Positions 61,858 through 64,000 of a stretch of DNA of 64,000 bases are shown one piece after another. The first letter of the stretch is position 1. Every line of letters starts with the position of its first letter. The stretch lies in NCBI RefSeq assembly GCF_042679085.1, contig NZ_JBHTLQ010000007.1, positions 58,622 to 122,621 on the forward strand, in the 5' to 3' direction. Source of the stretch: Phenylobacterium conjunctum. GTDB lineage: Bacteria > Pseudomonadota > Alphaproteobacteria > Caulobacterales > Caulobacteraceae. The translations under genes and the position numbers were made by a program. Under the pieces are notes generated by a model. That model did not search any database. It saw only the letters and a list, made by a program, of their open reading frames with translations, and was not told the DNA's origin.

Positions 61858-62712
61858 TCACACCGCGATGGGCGCGGCGATCTTGTCGTGGGCCTGGTAG
61901 CCACGGAGCTTGAAGTCCTCATAGTCGAACGCGAACAGGTCGTCGCGGTCGGCGATTTCCATGACCGGCAGGGGCAGGGGCTCGCGGGTCAGCTGTTCGC
62001 GGGCCTGGTCCAGGTGGTTCAGGTAGAGGTGGGCGTCGCCGAGGGTGTGAACGAACTCGCCGGGCTCAAGACCCACCACCTTGGCCACCATCATCGTCAG
62101 CAGGGCGTAGGAGGCGATGTTGAAGGGCACGCCCAGGAACACGTCGGCCGAGCGCTGGTAGAGCTGGCAGGAGAGCTTGCCGTCCGCGACGAAGAACTGG
62201 AACAGGCAGTGGCAGGGCGGCAGGGCCATATCCTCAACCTCGGCCGGGTTCCAGGCCGAGACGATGTGGCGGCGGCTTTCCGGATTGGTCTTCAGGCCGT
62301 GGACCAGGTTGGCGATCTGGTCGATGACCCGGCCGTCCGGGGCGGTCCAGGAACGCCATTGCTTGCCGTAGACGGGCCCCAGTTCGCCGGTTTCGTCGGC
62401 CCATTCGTCCCAGATGCTGACGCCACGCTCCTGCAGCCACTTCACATTGGTGTCGCCGCGCAGGAACCAGAGCAGCTCCAGGATGATCGACTTGCGGTGC
62501 AGTTTCTTGGTGGTCAGCAGGGGGAAGCCCGCCTGCAGGTCGAAGCGCATCTGGCGGCCGAAGACGCCCAGGGTGCCGGTGCCGGTACGGTCGCCGCGCT
62601 GGACGCCGTTGTCCAGGATGTCGGCCAGCAGGTTCAGGTACTGACGCTCAGGATGGTCCGGCCCCGCCTGGGGCGCGGGCTCTCGGGTCAGGACGGCGAC
62701 GTGCGCGTTCAT
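61858..62712 (-). CDS. thyA: Thymidylate synthase
   Basis: A 284-aa ThyA that methylates dUMP to dTMP. Catalytic Cys167 is in LPPCHCLFQF; RGDRTGTGTLGVFG, PVYGKQWRSW, QRSADVFLGVPFNIASYA and HLYLNHLDQ are present. GAGGG precedes the ATG. Paired with folA downstream. Confidence 0.97.
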   Translation of the reverse strand: MNAHVAVLTREPAPQAGPDHPERQYLNLLADILDNGVQRGDRTGTGTLGVFGRQMRFDLQAGFPLLTTKKLHRKSIILELLWFLRGDTNVKWLQERGVSIWDEWADETGELGPVYGKQWRSWTAPDGRVIDQIANLVHGLKTNPESRRHIVSAWNPAEVEDMALPPCHCLFQFFVADGKLSCQLYQRSADVFLGVPFNIASYALLTMMVAKVVGLEPGEFVHTLGDAHLYLNHLDQAREQLTREPLPLPVMEIADRDDLFAFDYEDFKLRGYQAHDKIAAPIAV

Positions 62713-62934
62713 GTCGAGCCCTCGGCAACTGATTCGCTCCGAAAAGTATGGCCCAGGCCAGGAGACGAGTCGCCGATCCGGCGCGACTCAACTGTGGGCG
62801 AATTGGCGCGGCGGCGGCGCCCAAAAATTGTGCGGCGCGGAAATTGTGCGCAGGTGAGGGCGATCCCGGCCTACTCGGCGGCGACAAGCGGTCGGATAAC
62901 GCCGCTATCGTTCAACCGACCAAGGACCTCCCCC

Positions 62935-63162
62935 ATGTTCGTGTCGCTCCTCGCCGCTGGTCTGCTGGCCCTGGCCGAAGGCGCCGCTGCTGTTCCGCCC
63001 GTTGACGCCGTGGCCACCGCGCCCGCGGCCAAGCCCGAGATGAAGCGGGTGTGCGTCAAGAAGACCATCGAGAACTCCAAGATCCCGAAGGTGACCTGCA
63101 TGATGATGCCGGTGAAGGCGGCGTCGGCGCCGGCCGAGGACAGCGAACAGGGCCAGTCCTGA
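62935..63162 (+). CDS. Small exported protein of unknown function
   Basis: A 75-aa protein with a likely signal peptide (about 1-19) and a core KRVCVKKTIENSKIPKVTC, two cysteines 14 residues apart that probably form a disulfide. The rest is Ala/Pro rich. The ATG at 62935 is the shortest start preserving the signal peptide. No family name known. The upstream gap 62713-62934 should carry the thyA promoter. Confidence 0.65.
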   Translation: MFVSLLAAGLLALAEGAAAVPPVDAVATAPAAKPEMKRVCVKKTIENSKIPKVTCMMMPVKAASAPAEDSEQGQS

Positions 63163-63168
63163 TCGGGA

Positions 63169-63711
63169 TCAGCCGGCGAAGCCGCCCTCGTCGAGGAAGG
63201 CCTGCTCCTCCGACGTGGTCTCCCGGCCCAGCGCCGGGTTGCGGTGGGGGAAGCGGCCGAACTGGGCGATCACCTCGCGGTGGATGTTGGCGAACTTCAG
63301 GTAGTTCTCGTTTCCCAGGGCGGTGAACAGGGCCACCGCCTCGTCCTGGCAGGCCATGTCCTCGGCGTGCTCGAAGGGCAGGTACATGAAGGCCCGCAGG
63401 TCCTCGTCCACCTGCTGGTCGAAGCCGCGCGCCACAGCCTGGCGGGCGATCCGGAGCGCCATGCCGTCGGTGGCGAAGGCGTGGGCGTTGCCGCGGTATA
63501 GATTGCGCGGGAACTGGTCGAGGACGATGAGCAGGGCCAGGCAGCCGTCCGGCGTCTCCGTCCAGGCGTCATAGCGCCCGCGGGCGACATTGTGGTGCAG
63601 GGCCTCGAACTTCAGCTGGATCAGGTCGTCGAAGGCCCGCTGTCCCGAGAACCACTTGGACGGCCCGGCGTGGCGCCAGAAGCTGATGACGTCGATGGGC
63701 TGGGCGACCAC
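63169..63711 (-). CDS. DUF924 family protein
   Basis: A 180-aa helical protein of the DUF924/COG3803 family, with TPR-like folding. Typical are IDVISFWRHAGPSKWFSGQRAFDDLIQLKF, LLIVLDQFPRNLYRGNAHAFATD and FMYLPFEHAEDMACQDEAV. Function unknown. Convergent with the small exported protein. Confidence 0.92.
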   Translation of the reverse strand: MVAQPIDVISFWRHAGPSKWFSGQRAFDDLIQLKFEALHHNVARGRYDAWTETPDGCLALLIVLDQFPRNLYRGNAHAFATDGMALRIARQAVARGFDQQVDEDLRAFMYLPFEHAEDMACQDEAVALFTALGNENYLKFANIHREVIAQFGRFPHRNPALGRETTSEEQAFLDEGGFAG

Positions 63712-63844
63712 GGCGAACTCCTTGCAAGACCCGTCCGCTATGTCGCCGTCCGAGACGATCCGTTCAAGCAGGGTTCAGCTTGACCGGCGCAATCGTGAAC
63801 GCATGGGACGAACAGGGCCGTAAGGCGGCTCAGCGGGAACGAAG

Positions 63845-64000
63845 ATGAAGACGGTGATGAGCGGCGCCCTGGCGCTGGTGCTGATGGCCCAGGCCGCGCC
63901 TGCGGCCCTGGCGCAGGAGAACGACCACGACCGCTGGCACGACGCCAGTGATCGGCCCGGCGGCCGCAACCCCGGCGGCCCGCGCGAGGCGCCCCAGGCG
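63845..64000 (+). CDS. Start of a secreted protein (truncated by the window)
   Basis: An ATG at 63845 preceded by GGAACGA opens a frame that runs past the window end. The first residues form a signal peptide (MKTVMSGALALVLMAQAAPA, then A-L-A as the likely cut site), followed by a His/Asp/Arg/Gly-rich segment (ENDHDRWHDASDRPGG). The composition recalls RcnB-type periplasmic proteins linked to nickel and cobalt, but the domain is not visible. Partial. Confidence 0.6.
   Translation, partial: MKTVMSGALALVLMAQAAPAALAQENDHDRWHDASDRPGGRNPGGPREAPQA

Noticed and set aside
61762..62934. Long plus-strand extension upstream of the small exported protein, through thyA
   Set aside because: It runs antisense through thyA and a repeat; the signal peptide begins at the ATG at 62935, so the short form is preferred.

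Overview
The window is about 64 kb of high-GC, densely coded bacterial chromosome. Gene content points to an alphaproteobacterium of the Caulobacterales, most like Caulobacter or Phenylobacterium. Supporting signs are a CYP153-type P450, the alphaproteobacterial F1-ATPase inhibitor zeta (DUF1476), CGFS glutaredoxin beside BolA, the purC-purS-purQ arrangement, a large TonB receptor, promoters resembling the Caulobacter consensus and a CtrA-like box. No rRNA, tRNA, integrase, transposase, CRISPR array or prophage was seen. The genus is an inference.

Layout. 1-3.4 kb: the end of rpsD, then a TonB-dependent receptor; both are closed by nearly the same terminator hairpin. 3.4-7.2 kb: an ArsR/coiled-coil/DUF4386 operon with a perfect dyad over the regulator start, and a bolA, AKR-like, CGFS glutaredoxin, thioesterase operon. 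7.3-13.5 kb: lipoproteins, a serine hydrolase, an amidohydrolase overlapping a CinA-C gene, and two overlapping TPM-domain genes. 13.5-23.3 kb: purine genes (purL; purC-purS-lipoprotein-DUF3291-purQ) enclosing a BlaI/M56 pair, a CocE/NonD hydrolase and an overlapping FliK-C/FlhB-C pair. 23.4-35.9 kb: zeta inhibitor, crotonase-fold protein, two metallopeptidases, cupin, methyltransferase, SDR, P-type ATPase, a DUF47-Pit-Nudix unit and a LysR regulator. 36-45 kb: hotdog protein, AtuA-family protein, DsbA-like protein and a fused hydantoinase/oxoprolinase with an in-frame palindromic insert. 45-57.9 kb: HisKA_2 kinase, an acyl-CoA dehydrogenase/globin/serine hydrolase operon, D-aminoacylase, D-amino-acid-oxidase-like protein, aminotransferase, CYP153 and Old Yellow Enzyme. 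57.9-64 kb: acyltransferase, GFA protein, GST, SMP-30, folA and thyA, DUF924, and the start of a secreted protein.

How genes work together. purC/S/Q/L supply two steps of IMP synthesis, and folA/thyA form the dTMP cycle. BolA and CGFS glutaredoxin are known Fe-S/iron-homeostasis partners. DUF47 and Pit are phosphate-uptake partners. FliK-C and FlhB-C are known to interact in flagellar export.

The second half is rich in palindromic intergenic elements: three copies of one family of about 112 bp, a 127-bp element with perfect 26-bp ends, and several hairpin repeats. One RPE-like element lies inside a coding gene, in frame. These repeats, a terminator-like hairpin in the purC leader and several dyads over start codons are the least explained features.
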